Source of the DNA: Jaltomata sinuosa
Lineage: Eukaryota > Streptophyta > Magnoliopsida > Solanales > Solanaceae
Direction: 5' to 3'
Length of the DNA: 64,000 nucleotides
Assembly (NCBI GenBank): GCA_003996215.1
Contig: QJPP01004121.1
Span: 62,001-126,000 of the forward strand
The first letter of the stretch is position 1. Each line of letters begins with the position of its first letter. Under the pieces are notes generated by a model, which made no database searches, was not told the origin of the DNA, and was given only the letters and a program-made list of their open reading frames with translations. Of this stretch, positions 22,762 through 33,290 are shown piece after piece. A program made the position numbers and the translations under genes.

Positions 22762-23269
22762 TGATAACATAAAGTATTAATGTAGTTAGTCAACCAACTA
22801 ACAAATGGTCTTTGATTTTTCCTCTTCGTTTCCTGTATGCAGTTAAAACATTTCGAGAATTTGGCAGGGTCATTTGCACTTTTCTCCTAATTTTGTGATG
22901 GTCTTTAATTTTTATTCCTCAAAGTAAATAACTTTTTTGCCGGGTAAAAATTCATATATTTTGCATCATAATGTTCCACAAGTTATGTTTCGCACCTTTA
23001 AAGAATTTGTTCCCCGCTAAGCAAAACTTCAATTACTAAAGGCAAAAATTATAGACGACTCATTTAAAGAGCGAAAATTAAAGACTACCCTATTCCAAGG
23101 GAGAATCATGCAAAATTAATGAATTTGGCACCGTATGATAAGTTGACCCACTAAATATCATAAAACAACCTTAGTTTATGAAATTTGCACTCCATATTCG
23201 ATACTCATTTTCAAGTTATAAAATTTGTATATCATTATTAAAAAAAATCTTTCCTTGAATTAACTTTAA
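22762..23269. other. Non-coding interval between CACTA end and LINE tail
   Basis: AT-rich DNA with no ORF of note. The segment 22860-23110 (ggcagggtcatttgcacttt, then gtgatggtctttaattttt and later gcgaaaattaaagacta) resembles a dispersed plant repeat, but I found no clear termini. Confidence 0.4.
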
Positions 23270-23741
23270 TATTTCAATTTTTTTGGTAATTAGAAATTTT
23301 ATTAATCACCAAAATAGTTATTTGCAAACTAAGCTAGAACAATTCAACTAGACATCTCAAAGAATCAATAGCCAACCTGCTTAATGAAGTCAGACAAACA
23401 AAAGCTACATCTATCTAAAAATAGCCTGGTTGGGGCAATAGCTCTAACATAATGAATACAAGCAATTCTTCTTGCTATCTCCTCCACTGTGACTCCATTC
23501 TTCTAAAAAATTCTGGTATTCATCTCTTTTCAGAAAACATGTATGATTTTTGCATACATGAATTTCAACACCTGAGCCAGGTGACTTCTCCGCTTAGTCT
23601 TTTGGATGACCCATTGTTGTATTGTAGCCTAAATAAAATTAGAGACAGATTTATAGCTAACCAGTGTAGTAGTCTTTCCATAGTGATTTGACAAATGTAT
23701 ATACTAAAAACAAATGATGCCTTATTTTATTAGCCTGTTTG
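23270..23741 (-). pseudogene. 3' end of a plant L1-type LINE ORF2 (split by the Tnt1-like insertion)
   Basis: On the minus strand this codes, with interruptions, for the C-terminal part of a plant LINE reverse-transcriptase protein. Visible phrases are HLAQVLKFMHAKIIHVF, VEEIARRIACIHYVRAIAP and a final KQVGY-stop near 23378. An untranslated tail ends in ccaaaaaaattgaaat near 23275. The upstream part of the same ORF continues at 29282 across the inserted Copia element. Several stops show it is dead. The assignment rests on C-terminal residues plus continuity with the unmistakable RT domain on the other side. Confidence 0.7.
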
Positions 23742-24481
23742 TGTTGGGGTTATGGGTCTTTTTCCCTTCCTATGTGGATAAATAAAGCTCAATTTGGACC
23801 AACCCACTTTTGCCCATAGGCCCAATTCTATGGGGCATATATATAGACCTTTTTTAGGTCTTATTTCATCAATCCACATAATATTTTTCAGCAGCCACAC
23901 ATAGAGAGAAAGAGCAGATTTTCGCACCCAATTTCAGCCCTAAATTGCCAACTTCAAATTGCGATTCCCGCTTCGTTTCTTATCCGATTGATCTGATTTT
24001 TGGACATCTTGTTCCTCTCATCTCAATCTTTGATTAGAAACTGACAGAGTTGGATTTGGTATCCCGTAGCTCCAGTTTTGCATCCGTGAACAGTAGCTGC
24101 GTTTTTCGGTGCTTTTGCTCCTTTTATTCTCTTGTTTTTGGTGTTGTGATTTATGTAGTGTTGCTCGTTGTTTGACACTTCTTTGGTGGCCATTTTGGAG
24201 AACATTATTGTAACTCTTGGTGATTATAGTGGAGGTTTTGGTCCCGTGGTTTTTACTCTTCACACCGAAGGGGTTTTCCACGTAAATCTTGGTGTCTCGT
24301 GTGATTGGTTTATTTTGTCTTGTCGTATTTCTTTTGGTTGATATACTTGCTGCCTTATTACCATTGTGCTTGGTTTGTTTGTTTTCTCTTGGTTCAAATT
24401 GAAAGGGAAAGTTTAGACTTGGGTATTCTTCCGCTGCTACCCTGTTGTGCATTCTTTGTTAGTGCCTTGCCTTTCCCAACA
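23742..24481 (+). repeat. 5' LTR of the Tnt1-like element
   Basis: Starts tgttggggttatggg and ends ctttcccaaca. A TATA box catatatatagacc lies at about 23836-23849, so transcription should begin some 30 bases downstream, within the segment that is duplicated in the 3' LTR. Confidence 0.95.
23836..23849 (+). promoter_or_regulatory. TATA box of the Tnt1-like LTR
   Basis: The sequence catatatatagacc sits about 100 bases into the LTR and is repeated in the 3' LTR near 28636. Position and sequence fit an RNA polymerase II core promoter. Induction conditions cannot be read from the sequence. Confidence 0.7.
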
Positions 24482-24484
24482 AAG

Positions 24485-24496
24485 TGGTATCAGAGC
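24485..24496 (+). other. Primer-binding site (initiator tRNA-Met type)
   Basis: tggtatcagagc lies three bases after the LTR end. It is complementary to the 3' end of plant initiator tRNA-Met, the usual primer for Copia minus-strand synthesis. Confidence 0.9.
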
Positions 24497-24523
24497 ATTG
24501 GTTGTTGTTGATAGTCAATTTGA

Positions 24524-27500
24524 ATGATGGAGGCAAATATGAGCAAGATGGTGTGTTTGAATGGTAGTAATTATCATACTTGGAAAGGCAAGATGAAAGA
24601 TCTTCTATTTGTCAAGAAGATGCACTTACCTGTGTTTGCTTCTAACAAACCTGAATCTATGAATGATGAGGATTGGGAATTTGAGCATCTGCAGGTTTGT
24701 GGCTATATCAGACAATGGGTTGAAGATAATGTTAGAAATCATATTGTGAATGAGACACATGCCAGAAGTTTGTGGGATAAGCTTGAGACACTTTATGCTT
24801 CGAAGACTGGCAATAACAAGTTGTTCCTGCTGAAACAATTGATAAATATCAGGTACAAAGAGGGTAGTCCTATTTCTGATCATATAAATGATTTTCAGGG
24901 TGTCCTTGACCAGCTGTCCGGAATGGGTGTAAAGTTTGATGAAGAAATTCAGGGACTTTGGCTTCTCAATACTCTGCCAGACTCTTGGGAGACTCTTCGA
25001 GTTTCTTTGACTAATTCTGCTCCCAGTGGTGTTGTAACTATGGAATATGCTAAGAGTGGTGTCTTGAATGAAGAGATGAGAAGAAGATCACAGGCCTCAT
25101 CTTCTTCAGCTTCATACTCCGATGTTTTGGTTACTGAAGATAGGGGGAGAAATAAGTTCAGAGGTCAGAATGATAGAGGTACAAGTAGAAGCAAGTCAAA
25201 GTCCAGATACAAGAATGTTACATGTGACTATTGCCACAAGAATGGACATATCATGAAATATTGTCACAAGCACAAGAGAGATATGAGACGACAAAAGAAA
25301 GAAGGCGATAATGAGAATCGTGTTGCTGTTGTTGCTAATGATGATCTTCTTGTTGCTTGTGGTGAGAATGCCATTAATCTTGTTCGTGATGAGTCTAGCT
25401 GGTTTATGGATTCTGGTGCTACTTCTCATGTCACGCCCAAGAAAGAATTATTTTCTTCTTATACTCCAGGTAATTTTGGGATGTTGAAGATGGGTAATAA
25501 TGATGAAGTTGAAGTTCTTGGCATTGGAACAGTTTGCTTAGAAAGTAACAATGGTTCGAGATTAGTTCTCAACAATGTCAAGCATGCTCCAGATGTTCGC
25601 CTGAATTTGATCTCTGTGGGGAACCTTGATGATGAGGGTTATGTTAACACCCTTGGTGCTGGCCAGTGGAAGCTTACTAGAGGTTCAATGGTTGTGGCTC
25701 GTGGTGACAAGTTATCTAACTTGTACGTATTTCAGGGCTCCATCTCTAGAGACTCAGTAAACTTGATGGAGAATGATACTTCATCAGAATTATGGCATAG
25801 AAGGCTAAGTCATATGAGTGAGAAGGGGATTGACAATTTGGCTAAGAAAAATTTACTTTCTGGAGTGAAACAAGCAAAGTTGAAGAAATGTGTTCATTGC
25901 TTAGCCGGTAAACAGAAAAGAGTTTCCTTTCAGAGTCATCCGCCTTCAAGAAAGCTTGATTTGCTGGAGTTGGTACATTCTGATTTGTGTGGTCCTTTTA
26001 AGGTAAGGTCTCATGGTGATGCACTTTACTTTGTGACTTTTATTGATGATCATTCTCGCAAACTCTGGGTATTTCCTTTGAAGTCCAAGGATCAGGTACT
26101 TGATGTGTTCAAGGGTTTTCAGGCCTTGGTTGAGAGACAGACAGGGAAGAAATTGAAATGCATCCGCTCAGATAATGGTGGTGAGTATATTGGTCCTTTT
26201 GATAAATATTGTAGAGTGAAGGGTATTCGGCATCAGAAAACTCCTCCAAAGACTCCTCAGTTAAATGGTTTAGCAGAGAGGATGAACAGAACTCTAGTTG
26301 AGAGAGTTAGATGTATGCTTTCAGATGCTAAGCTGCCAGATTCCTTTTGGGCAGAAGCACTTAATACTGCTGCTTATGTTATCAATTTATCTCCTGCTGT
26401 TGCTTTGAATAGTGATGTCCCTGACAGAGTTTGGTCTGGTAAGAATGTTTCTTATGATCATCTTAGAGTCTTTGGGTGTAAAGCTTTTGTTCATGTTCCT
26501 AAGGATGAAAGGTCAAAGCTGGATGTTAAAACTAGACAGTGTATCTTCATTGGTTATGGTCAAGATGAATTTGGCTATCGTTTCTATGATCCAGTTGAGA
26601 AGAAACTTGTTAGAAGCCGTGATGTTGTGTTTTTTGAAGACCAAACAATTGAAGATTTTGACAAAACTGAGAAGGTTGATTCTCAGAGTAGTGAGAGCCT
26701 AGTTGATATTGATCCAGTTCCTTTGACTACTGCACCTGAAGAAAATCTTCATAATAATGAAAATCAAGTTGATAATGAAGATGATGATCATGTTCAGAAT
26801 GACCAGGATGTTGTTGATGCTCCAGTGCAAGAGGATGTGGTTGGCCAGCAACCAGCTGCTATTGATGCTCCAGAGAGTTCTCTCAGAAGATCTACTAGAG
26901 AGAAACTACCTTCATCTCGTTATTCTCCCAATGAGTATGTACTCTTGACTGATGGGGGAGAACCTGAGAGTCTTGATGAAGCCATGGATAGTGAAGAAAA
27001 AGAAAGATGGTTTGATGCTATGGAAGATGAGATTAAATCCTTACATGATAATCATACTTTTGATTTGGTTAAGTTACCTAAAGACAGAAAAGCTTTAAAA
27101 AACAGGTGGGTTTTCAGGGTGAAACATGAAGATGGCAATCCAGTTCCACGGTACAAAGCTAGATTAGTTGTGAAGGGTTTTAACCAGAAAAAGGGAGTTG
27201 ATTTTGATGAGATATTCTCTCCAGTTGTGAAGATGTCATCCATTCGTGTTGTTCTAGGCTTAGCCGCAAGTCTAGATTTAGAGATTGAACAAATGGATGT
27301 TAAAACTGCTTTTCTCCATGGTGACTTAGATGAAGAAATTTATATGGAGCAGCCGGAAGGTTTTGAAGTCAAGGGAAAAGAGAATTATGTTTGCAAATTG
27401 AAGAAGAGCTTGTATGGCTTGAAACAAGCTCCTAGACAGTGGTACATGAAGTTTGGTTCTTTTATGAGTCAGCAGGGCTTCAAGAAGACTTCTTCAGATC

Positions 27501-28525
27501 ATTGTGTTTTTGTGCAAAAATTCTCTGATGGTGATTTTATTATTGTGTTGCTTTATGTTGATGACATGCTTTTTGTTGGTTATAATGCTTGCAGGATTCA
27601 AAAGTTGAAGCAAGAGTTGAGTAAGTCTTTTGCTATGAAAGACTTAGGACCAGCAAGGCAGATTCTTGGCATGCAGATTGTCCGTGACAGAAAGGCCAAG
27701 AAGTTGTGGTTATCACAGGAGAAGTACATTCAGAAAGTACTTCGAAGGTTCAACATGAATAATGTTAAGGTTGTCAGTACACCTTTAGCTATGCACTTCA
27801 AGTTGAGCACGAAAGAGTGTCCTTCCAGTGATGATGAGAAGGAAGATATGAAGAAAGTTCCTTATGCTTCAGCTGTTGGTAGTTTAATGTATGCAATGAT
27901 TTGTACAAGACCAGATATTGCTCATGCTGTTGGTATTGTTAGCCGTTTTCTTTCTAATCCGGGAAGAGAACATTGGAATGCTGTGAAGTGGATCATGAGA
28001 TATCTTTGTGGCACTTCTAGTCTGAGTTTGTGTTTTGGTACAGGGAAGCCTATTCTTTATGGTTATACTGATTCAGACATGGCTGGTGATGTTGATACTC
28101 GCAAGTCTACTTCAGGGTACTTGGTTACTTTTGCAGGGGGAGCTGTGTCTTGGCAATCTAGGTTGCAAAAATGTGTTGCTCTATCTACTACAGAAGCTGA
28201 GCTTATTGCTGCCGTTGAAGCTTGTAAAGAGTTGCTCTGGATGAAGAGATTCTTGGGGGAACTTGGTTGTGCTCAAGAGAGGTATGTGCTTTATTGCGAC
28301 AGTCAAAGTGCTATACATCTTGGCAAGAATTCTACATTCCATGGTCGGTCTAAACACATTGATGTGAGATACCATTGGATTCGAGATGTGTTGGATTCTA
28401 AGTTGCTTGAACTTGAGAAGATTCATACGGATGATAATGGTTCCGATATGATGACTAAAGCTTTGCCAAGATGGAAATTTGAAGATTGTTGCATGATCGC
28501 CGGGATGGCGGTCTCCTCCACATAG
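24524..28525 (+). CDS. Intact Copia gag-pol polyprotein (1333 aa), Tnt1-like
   Basis: One uninterrupted frame encodes every domain in Copia order. Gag comes first (residues about 5-230) with a zinc knuckle CDYCHKNGHIMKYC near 234-247. The aspartic protease has the active site WFMDSGATSH near 293. The GAG-pre-integrase HHCC region (LWHRRLSH ... CVHCLAGK) begins near 423. The integrase has catalytic residues D about 486 (HSDLCGP), D about 550 (RSDNGGEY) and E about 585 (NGLAERMN), i.e. a DD35E spacing. Reverse transcriptase carries YVDDM at about 1011-1015, and RNase H carries TDSDMAGD near 1182 and STTEAEL near 1222. The domain order (integrase before RT) defines Copia; overall similarity suggests the Tnt1/Tork branch. 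The first ATG at 24524 is followed at once by a second ATG; either may start. No missing catalytic residue was seen. Confidence 0.97.
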   Translation: MMEANMSKMVCLNGSNYHTWKGKMKDLLFVKKMHLPVFASNKPESMNDEDWEFEHLQVCGYIRQWVEDNVRNHIVNETHARSLWDKLETLYASKTGNNKLFLLKQLINIRYKEGSPISDHINDFQGVLDQLSGMGVKFDEEIQGLWLLNTLPDSWETLRVSLTNSAPSGVVTMEYAKSGVLNEEMRRRSQASSSSASYSDVLVTEDRGRNKFRGQNDRGTSRSKSKSRYKNVTCDYCHKNGHIMKYCHKHKRDMRRQKKEGDNENRVAVVANDDLLVACGENAINLVRDESSWFMDSGATSHVTPKKELFSSYTPGNFGMLKMGNNDEVEVLGIGTVCLESNNGSRLVLNNVKHAPDVRLNLISVGNLDDEGYVNTLGAGQWKLTRGSMVVARGDKLSNLYVFQGSISRDSVNLMENDTSSELWHRRLSHMSEKGIDNLAKKNLLSGVKQAKLKKCVHCLAGKQKRVSFQSHPPSRKLDLLELVHSDLCGPFKVRSHGDALYFVTFIDDHSRKLWVFPLKSKDQVLDVFKGFQALVERQTGKKLKCIRSDNGGEYIGPFDKYCRVKGIRHQKTPPKTPQLNGLAERMNRTLVERVRCMLSDAKLPDSFWAEALNTAAYVINLSPAVALNSDVPDRVWSGKNVSYDHLRVFGCKAFVHVPKDERSKLDVKTRQCIFIGYGQDEFGYRFYDPVEKKLVRSRDVVFFEDQTIEDFDKTEKVDSQSSESLVDIDPVPLTTAPEENLHNNENQVDNEDDDHVQNDQDVVDAPVQEDVVGQQPAAIDAPESSLRRSTREKLPSSRYSPNEYVLLTDGGEPESLDEAMDSEEKERWFDAMEDEIKSLHDNHTFDLVKLPKDRKALKNRWVFRVKHEDGNPVPRYKARLVVKGFNQKKGVDFDEIFSPVVKMSSIRVVLGLAASLDLEIEQMDVKTAFLHGDLDEEIYMEQPEGFEVKGKENYVCKLKKSLYGLKQAPRQWYMKFGSFMSQQGFKKTSSDHCVFVQKFSDGDFIIVLLYVDDMLFVGYNACRIQKLKQELSKSFAMKDLGPARQILGMQIVRDRKAKKLWLSQEKYIQKVLRRFNMNNVKVVSTPLAMHFKLSTKECPSSDDEKEDMKKVPYASAVGSLMYAMICTRPDIAHAVGIVSRFLSNPGREHWNAVKWIMRYLCGTSSLSLCFGTGKPILYGYTDSDMAGDVDTRKSTSGYLVTFAGGAVSWQSRLQKCVALSTTEAELIAAVEACKELLWMKRFLGELGCAQERYVLYCDSQSAIHLGKNSTFHGRSKHIDVRYHWIRDVLDSKLLELEKIHTDDNGSDMMTKALPRWKFEDCCMIAGMAVSST

Positions 28526-28530
28526 TCGTG

Positions 28531-28541
28531 AGGGGGAGAAT
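28531..28541 (+). other. Polypurine tract of the Tnt1-like element
   Basis: agggggagaat lies immediately before the 3' LTR and would prime plus-strand synthesis. Confidence 0.85.
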
Positions 28542-29281
28542 TGTTGGGGTTATGGGTCTTTTTCCCTTCCTATGTGGATAAATAAAGCTCAATTTGGACC
28601 AACCCACTTTTGCCCATAGGCCCAATTCTATGGGGCATATATATAGACCTTTTTTAGGTCTTATTTCATAATCCACATAATATTTTTCAGCAGCCACACA
28701 TAGAGAGAAAGAGCAGATTTTCGCACCCAATTTCAGCCCTAAATTGCCAACTTCAAATTGCGATTCCCGCTTCGTTTCTTATCCGATTGATCTGATTTTT
28801 GGACAGCTTGTTCCTCTCATCTCAATCTTTGATTAGAAACTGACAGAGTTGGATTTGGTATCCCGTAGCTCCAGTTTTGCATCCGTGAACAGTAGCTGCG
28901 TTTTTCGGTGCTTTTGCTCCTTTTATTCTCTTGTTTTTGGTGTTGTGATTTATGTAGTGTTGCTCGTTTGTTGGCACTTCTTTGGTGGCCATTTTGGAGA
29001 ACATTATTGTAACTCTTGGTGATTATAGTGGAGGTTTTGGTCCCGTGGTTTTTACTCTTCACACCGAAGGGGTTTTCCACGTAAATCTTGGTGTCTCGTG
29101 TGATTGGTTTATTTTGTCTTGTCGTATTTCTTTTGGTTGATATACTTGCTGCCTTATTACCATTGTGCTTGGTTTGTTTGTCTTCTCTTGGTTCAAATTG
29201 AAAGGGAAAAGTTTAGACTTGGGTATTCTTCCGCTGCTACCCTGTTGTGCATTCTTTGTTAGTGCCTTGCCTTTCCCAACA
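28542..29281 (+). repeat. 3' LTR of the Tnt1-like element
   Basis: Same ends and length as the 5' LTR. Differences seen: a one-base deletion in the ttcat(c)aatcc run, ggacagcttg versus ggacatcttg, three changes around ctcgtttgttggcac, tgtcttctc versus tgttttctc, and one extra A near 29207. Confidence 0.95.
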
Positions 29282-31350
29282 GTTTGCCCATAATAAATAT
29301 AGGATCCCCTTGGATTTTTTATTACCTCTATATTGTGAGTAGCCTATTTCGAATTTGCATCCATGAGGTAACGATGGCTTTAGGTCTTGCTGAGTTGTAA
29401 TACATAATACTTGTCCAATCAATTTTTGGGTAACTACCTAGCATTGTGAGTATAAGCTTGTCTAATCAGACTTCTCTTGCAAGCACACCATTATGTAGTA
29501 CATGCAGGTGATCTTTTACTCCAAATACCTTCCTAATCATCCAACATGCTTGAGTAGGAATCCTGAGGTCTTTCATCCTTTGTCCTTAGATATAATAGTT
29601 GTGTATTAACCTTTATTGTTTCTATTTTATATTCGAACATATTTTCGGAATAGCTGCTTTGTTCTACAACTTTAGATTTACCAAGTTTAGCCCTCTAGTT
29701 ACCTTTGGTGTGCACATCATTTTTCAAGATACTAATGCCTTCTTAGTTATGAAATTAGCTCATGATCATATATATCTTTTATAATAGGTTTTGATTGCTT
29801 TCATCACCTTGATTAGTATCACAAAAAATTATGCTCAGTATACTTAAACTTCAAAAATTGCTATCTTAACAAGTTGCATTTTTCCTGCATAAGATAACTT
29901 CTTTGTTGTCCAAGAAGAGGTTTTGCTGCAATTTGGTCAATCAGTAATTGTCATTAGAGGATATTGAGTTTCTTGGTAGACAGTGACACTCCAAGGTATT
30001 TAAATGATAATTCTCCATGGTTATATCCCAGATTTTGTTGGATTTATGACATTACTGAGCCCCTTTCAAAATACATAGCTCTTTTAAATAAACTGGCTTG
30101 GAGTCCTAAAACAGATCTAAACACAATTTATTTTTCATGGATCAGGTCTCCTTTTGCAAATATGAGTAGATCATCTACAAAGCATAAATGTGTGATCATG
30201 AGTCTACTAAACATAGAATGATATTTGAAATACCTTTGGTAAGCTAAGTCATTCAGATTTTTACTCAAATACTCCATGACTATAAAAAATAAGTAGGGGG
30301 ACATTGGATCCCCTTGCTCGAGTCATCTAACTTTCACAAAAAGTTTGGTAACCTCAGTATTTATTAGGAATGAAAAGGAGACAATGGATACCCATTGCAT
30401 TACCCAATCAATGAATTTAAATGAAAACCCCAGGCCTACCATTAATTATTCTAGATATTTTGTTAATAGGATCATAAGCTTTTTAAATATCCAGCTTTAT
30501 CATACATCTAGGTGAGACATTCTTCTTGCTATATGTTTCAACTATCTCATGTGCTAAAATGATGTTATCAGTCTCTTTTTCCCTTGTATATATCATGTCT
30601 GAGTTTCTGACATTACAAATGCAATCTCATGTTGTATTGTGTTAGCCATCACTTTAGCTATAAGTTTGTAAAGAACTATACAACATGAAATATGCCTATA
30701 GTCTCTTATGATTGAATGATTGAAAACTTTAGGTAACAATGTAACTGCAATACAATTTACTTCTTTATATAACTTTCCAATAAGAAAAAATCCTTTACAA
30801 CTGCATATATTTCCTACTTGATCATTGTCCTTTTTTTTGTGAAAAACATAGCATTATAACCATATACATCGCAATCTTCTCATCCCTAATTGAATAAAGT
30901 CCATCATATATTTCCTTGTCAGTTATCTTTGCACATAGAGCTAGTTGTTGGGAGTGAATTAGAGGTGGACCATTCCTCACGATGTTTTTACTACTGCAAT
31001 AGTGCTAGAGCAATTTCCATTAAAGACTAACAGAATATGATAATCTTATTTTGAATATCTGCAGACTTTAAAATCTTATCACTACTTACTGAGGTGAGTT
31101 CTACATCTATTGCTTATGTCTCCTATCCTTTATAACTATTATAAAATACTTGGTGTTTGAATCTTTCAATTTATTTCATATAGCTTTAGACTTTTGATGT
31201 TGAATGTTCCCTTAATGCTGGTCCAATTCTCTAGTTGGATCAATAACACCTTCTCTTCCAACGCTACATAATCTAAATATTGTGAAGCAAGTTTCTATTG
31301 TGTGATTTTAAAAGTATTTTTGATATTATGAATCTTTTTTATTTTATAAT
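29282..31350 (-). pseudogene. L1-type LINE reverse transcriptase (ORF2) remnant
   Basis: Read on the minus strand, this is a plant non-LTR reverse transcriptase. From right to left appear the pre-RT linker (about 31000-31350), LPKVFNHSIIRDYRHISCC (about 30740-30680), IAKVMANTIQHEI, DNIILAHEIVETYSKKN and PRCMIKLDI-stop-KAYDP (about 30480). Then come QGDPMSPYLFF (about 30318-30287) and the catalytic FVDDLLIFAKGD (about 30180-30150). The C-terminal part (SWMQIRNRLL near 29340) reaches the Copia insertion and resumes at 23741. Numerous stops make it a pseudogene. No endonuclease domain or ORF1 could be identified further right, so the element is probably 5'-truncated or too decayed. Confidence 0.85.
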
Positions 31351-32581
31351 TGTAATTATTCAACTATTTTAAATGTGGTTCAACTCATTCAACTTCTATC
31401 ATATACTCCTTAGTTTATTACCATATAATCTATTAGTCCAGTTTCTTTGTACTATTAGAATAAAAGTCTCATAATTTGCTGAAGAACCTGAAAAGAGTTC
31501 TAATGTTAAGTGTATTCAGGTGCATATCGAGGTCATACTTGAGTGGACTGATATGTGGGGCAGCCTGTAATTCAACACCAATTGGCTATATTGCAGCATG
31601 CACTCATCATTTTTTTTGCTATGTCTAATTTGTTGTATATTTTATCTAATTCACGTTATTTGTTTGACCATAATTTTCAAATTTCCTCTCTCCTCTTAAA
31701 ATTGATCTAATTTACTTTTTCAAAGCCTCTCAAATCTTTTTCACATATCTCTATGATTATTTCTATTTTCTCTATTCACTTTTTTTCTGATAATTCAAAA
31801 ACTTATGCCATAGAAATTATCAAAAAAAATACCGGGAGATAAAAATAATGTGAATTTAGGGAAAAGAAGATAATATTTGTTAGTGATAATTTTAATCAGT
31901 AGAGCCTCAAACATTATGATTGTTAGGTCTTAAGTTTTGACTGTTCCATCTGCATATTTTCGATCTTCATGATCCAATTTAGTATGTCAGTTTATATGGT
32001 TGTTTAACATGTATATATTCTTATATATATTATGAAGTATCGTGTATACTTTTTGATATATTTTGTGAATTAACAAATATACATATCTAGATACATATTT
32101 TGTGAATTAACAGATAAACATTAAGTTAAACGTATTATCTAGTAATAGATATGCATTTAGATATACATGCTTCTATACAAGATAAACTTTTAGATATAAA
32201 TATTATGAAGAATTGGTGTCAATGAAATCGCCTTTAGTTATGTATACAAATGATAAGAATGTATAGAATATAGCAGTAAGTCAATTTTAAATACAAAAAT
32301 ATGTTGTAAAATATGTAGGATATTATATTTCCTCTGGTATCCAATAATTTATTAGTTTAACAAAATGAGTACTGATTTATGTATAGTGAAAGTCGTACAA
32401 TGTATATCACACAATATATACAATCTATTAGTATCACACATAAAAAAGTGATTTGGCTTTGGATTATGCTCCCTATTAAGACATTACAATTATTTTGAAG
32501 TATGCATAGTATAACATGATTTTAGGGGAAAATATATTCTACTCAACATGATTTTAGTGGTCGGATACAAGATTGACTAGT
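31351..32581. other. AT-rich non-coding interval
   Basis: No credible ORF. The part from about 31500 to 31600 might still be decayed LINE sequence. From 31980 to 32430 the DNA is a loose mixture of tatacat/atgtata phrases. No terminal repeats or RNA genes seen. Confidence 0.4.
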
Positions 32582-33290
32582 TGTCACAATCTAAATCGCC
32601 GTGAGTGACACCTACACTAAATTTTTGGTGGAAGCATCATTTAACCAAGCCAACACTTACCCCAAACTAAAAAGCTAAAGCCAATTTCAGTAATGAAAAC
32701 CAAGATTTACATCTTAAATAGGAAATAGAAAACTTGCGAAATAAATCCCTATAATCTAAAAGTCATGTACCAAAACTCTAATTAAGTCTGAAAGACGAAG
32801 ATGCAACCCCAAAATATAAAGAGTATAAGTCCAAACAATAAACTAGATATAACATGAGGAATTCATGGTAGACCGAAAGATGCAGCTCACCCTTGAATTC
32901 CGAAATCGCCAGACTCACAATTGAGGTCTCATTACAGCCATCGAAATATGTCCTGTACTCAACAAAAGAAGAGTAAGTGCAGTATCGGTACACAAAAAAT
33001 AACAGTGTACTAGAAGGATCATTGATTAGCTCTTAATATATGAAATATGAACAAATAACCATCACATAGTACAACCAGATAACATATAATCAGTCAATCC
33101 CCAAAGACTGCCAAATAAACTCTCAGTCAACAATCGGACTCAACAATCATATAAACCATGTCCAACTATGCAAGTAAATCAATCACATACAATTATGTCA
33201 TAGCTTGCAAGTAACCTGGACTACCTAAGAATCCGTAGAAAATCATCTATTGTATTAACATGCAATCCCGATTTACATAGAAGAATAACT
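32582..33290 (-). mobile_element. Partial LTR related to 13327-15691 (3'-end portion)
   Basis: The plus-strand start tgtcacaatctaaatcgccg matches 13327 onward (tgtcatgacccaaatcgccg). The match continues through phrases such as gcagctcaccc, ttgaggtctc, gtactcaa(c/t)aaaagaagag and aataacagtgtactag. Only about 700 of the 2365 LTR bases are present. No primer site follows on its outer side (gactagt), so this was an outer element end, either a 3' LTR or a solo LTR, later truncated at about 33290. Confidence 0.8.

Larger units (their letters stand above)
23742..29281 (+). mobile_element. Complete Tnt1-like (Ty1/Copia) LTR retrotransposon, 5.54 kb
   Basis: Two 740-bp LTRs with TG...CA ends (23742-24481 and 28542-29281) flank a primer-binding site, one uninterrupted gag-pol ORF and a purine tract. 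The 5 bases gtttg occur directly before and directly after it (23737-23741 and 29282-29286), a perfect target-site duplication. By eye the LTRs differ at about five substitutions and two one-base indels, so the insertion is recent. It sits inside a minus-strand LINE. All parts needed for autonomous movement appear present. Confidence 0.97.
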
